A DNA stretch of 6,928 nucleotides, from the NCBI GenBank assembly GCA_022709105.1, contig JAKIXL010000078.1:1-6928 (forward strand). The letters run 5' to 3'. Below the pieces are notes generated by a model. That model was not told where the DNA came from, did no database searches, and saw only the letters and a list, made by a program, of their open reading frames with translations. Below, in pieces: positions 5,779 through 6,928 of this stretch (positions are counted from its first letter, which is position 1; each line of letters begins with the position of its first letter). The stretch is from Thermoplasmatota archaeon. Lineage in GTDB: Archaea; Thermoplasmatota; Thermoplasmata; Methanomassiliicoccales; Methanomassiliicoccaceae. The position numbers were made by a program, and so were the translations under genes.

Positions 5779-6928
5779 ATGAACAGATATATTTGTGGCA
5801 CATCATCTCCCGCTCGGTGGAAATCGTGGACATATGATAATGCTGGACGGATCACCACCTGGACCGACCGAGGAGGGGACGTGCAATCGTCCGAATACGA
5901 CACCTCGGGCCGATTGATCCGTGTGGTCGGTACTGATGACAAGTACATCACGAGGTACGACTCGGCCGGGAACGTGATCGAAGCCAGGAACAGCCTCGGC
6001 AACTTCTCGTACTCGTACAACGACCGTAACCTCGTGGATGCGATGACCGAGACGATCAACGGCACCGCGTTCTCGTTCTCCTACAGCTTCGACGCTACCG
6101 GGGCCGTGACCGGAGTGACCTATCCCGACTCGTCCGTCATCACCTATCAATACGACGACTACGGACGGCTGGATCGCGTACTATCCGGTAACGACGAGCT
6201 TATTTCGTTCACATACAACAAGGATGATTCCGTAGCTGCGAAGAGCGAGTGCGACGGCAACTCCACCATGTCGTATAATTACAACTTCAGAGGATGGATC
6301 ACTAGGATCAGCGCGTACGATGGAAACGGGACCTTCATGGACCTGCGGTACTCGTACGACGATGTCGGCAACGTCGTCAGGATCGTCGACGCCGTCGGCT
6401 CGGCCGGAACCGAGCAATACGAGTACGACATGCTCGGCCGCCTGACCAAGGCGACCGGCGTCTGGGGCACGCTTCGCTACGGCTACGACTCGATGGGCAA
6501 CCGGCTGTGGATGAACGACGGCACCAATCGCTCGTACTCGTACTCGAGCTACAACAAGCTGACCTCCGACGGCACGTTCTCGTACGCTTACGACAACGAC
6601 GGAAATGTCATATGGAAGAACTCCACCGCCGGGCGTTTCCACTTCGAGTACAACTCCTTCGGGCAGATGATCTCGGTGGAGAAACAGACGAACAACAGTG
6701 GAATATGGTCTCCTCTTACCGCCTTAGCATCGTACGCCTACGACGCTAACAGCGCTCGCGCAATTGTCTCCGACTCCGAAGGCGTCGTCACCAGCGTATA
6801 TCAAGGTCACGATCCGGCGTACGAGGTCGCGGACGGGAACGTCTCCAAGTTCGTGTACGTGAACTCTCGCCTCGAGCTTCGGCTAGAAGGTGACGACAGC
6901 TACGCCTACCTCGCGGACGCTCTCGGCT
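5779..6928 (+). CDS. RHS/YD-repeat protein, 5'-headless and cut by the right window edge
   Basis: The frame is open from the stop at 5770-5772 to the last base, 383 codons from ATG 5779. RHS proteins fold YD repeats into a beta-cage shell that encloses a C-terminal toxin or adhesive domain and are usually secreted or cell-surface. Repeats start almost at once with WTYDNAGRITTW (from 5827) and continue to about 6790. The end, YVNSRLELRLEGDDSYAYL then ADALG, matches the entry to the RHS core domain (typically YxxDxLGS), so the core and any toxin lie beyond the window. There is no signal peptide, transmembrane segment or N-terminal domain, and only about 16 unrelated residues precede the repeats. 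Start choice is uncertain: ATG 5779 lacks a Shine-Dalgarno, and GTG 5881 has one but would discard a repeat. It could be a truncated pseudogene, a silent cassette for recombination with a full RHS gene, or a gene whose 5' part lies in another frame. The repeat identity is firm; expression is unknown. Confidence 0.85.
   Translation, partial: MNRYICGTSSPARWKSWTYDNAGRITTWTDRGGDVQSSEYDTSGRLIRVVGTDDKYITRYDSAGNVIEARNSLGNFSYSYNDRNLVDAMTETINGTAFSFSYSFDATGAVTGVTYPDSSVITYQYDDYGRLDRVLSGNDELISFTYNKDDSVAAKSECDGNSTMSYNYNFRGWITRISAYDGNGTFMDLRYSYDDVGNVVRIVDAVGSAGTEQYEYDMLGRLTKATGVWGTLRYGYDSMGNRLWMNDGTNRSYSYSSYNKLTSDGTFSYAYDNDGNVIWKNSTAGRFHFEYNSFGQMISVEKQTNNSGIWSPLTALASYAYDANSARAIVSDSEGVVTSVYQGHDPAYEVADGNVSKFVYVNSRLELRLEGDDSYAYLADALG
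5827..6790 (+). repeat. Array of about 15 YD (RHS) protein repeats
   Basis: Units of roughly 17-25 residues recur with the pattern aromatic-x-Y-D/N-x2-G-x-hydrophobic. Clear units include SEYDTSGRLIRV, TRYDSAGNVIEA, YQYDDYGRLDRV, YSYDDVGNVVRI, YEYDMLGRLTKA, YGYDSMGNRLWM and YAYDNDGNVIWK. More degenerate ones include FSYSYNDRNLVD, FTYNKDDSVAAK and YNYNFRGWITRI. At the DNA level the hexamer TCGTAC is frequent and sometimes tandem (for example near 6007 and 6531), because Ser-Tyr is mostly encoded TCG TAC. Confidence 0.85.

Noticed and set aside
5718..6642. Minus-strand ORFs opposite the RHS region
   Set aside because: They arise from the regular TAC/GAC/TCG codons of the YD repeats read on the other strand. 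They are Val/Arg-rich or Ser/Thr-rich low-complexity translations without family features.
1..6928. tRNA or rRNA genes, CRISPR arrays, replication origin
   Set aside because: I saw no cloverleaf with T-loop sequence, no spaced direct repeats outside the coding YD array, and no cluster of origin-recognition boxes, although priL is a replication gene.

Overview
The window is archaeal chromosome, high in G+C, and most likely from a Thermoplasmata-type euryarchaeon; Methanomassiliicoccales fits well, but this is inference. The evidence is the gene set: an archaeal DNA primase large subunit with Fe-S cysteines, an AK6/Fap7-type NTPase, a CDP-alcohol phosphotransferase of the archaetidylinositol-phosphate-synthase kind, and a radical SAM protein of the archaeal COG1031 type. 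The promoter architecture agrees. Four genes have an AT-rich TATA-like box centred 26-28 bp before the start codon (leaderless mRNAs), while the one promoter-distal gene of an operon has a strong Shine-Dalgarno instead.

Layout. Positions 1-468 (minus) hold the N-terminal part of a TrmJ-type tRNA 2'-O-methyltransferase that runs off the left edge. Divergent from it across 42 bp is truA (511-1323, plus). A 273-bp gap (1324-1596) carries a strong G+C hairpin and an orphan TATA-like box. A two-gene operon follows: Fap7/AK6 NTPase (1597-2124) and CDP-alcohol phosphotransferase (2115-2795), overlapping by 10 nt. On the minus strand are priL (2746-3840), tail-to-tail and overlapping the lipid gene by 50 bp, and a radical SAM/HhH protein (3887-5503). 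After a 275-bp, more A+T-rich gap, a plus-strand RHS/YD-repeat protein begins abruptly at about 5779 and is still open at the right edge (6928).

How the genes work together. Positions 1-5503 are informational and housekeeping genes: anticodon-loop modification (TrmJ and TruA), small-subunit maturation (Fap7), membrane lipid headgroup synthesis, replication priming, and one conserved radical SAM enzyme of unknown reaction. The RHS segment is the accessory part. It is YD repeats from its first residues, with no signal peptide or N-terminal domain in the same frame, so it looks like a 5'-truncated gene or headless cassette. Its core and any C-terminal toxin lie outside the window. I see no clear new multigene system here. 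The items most worth checking are the headless RHS gene, the radical SAM protein and the 1324-1596 spacer.
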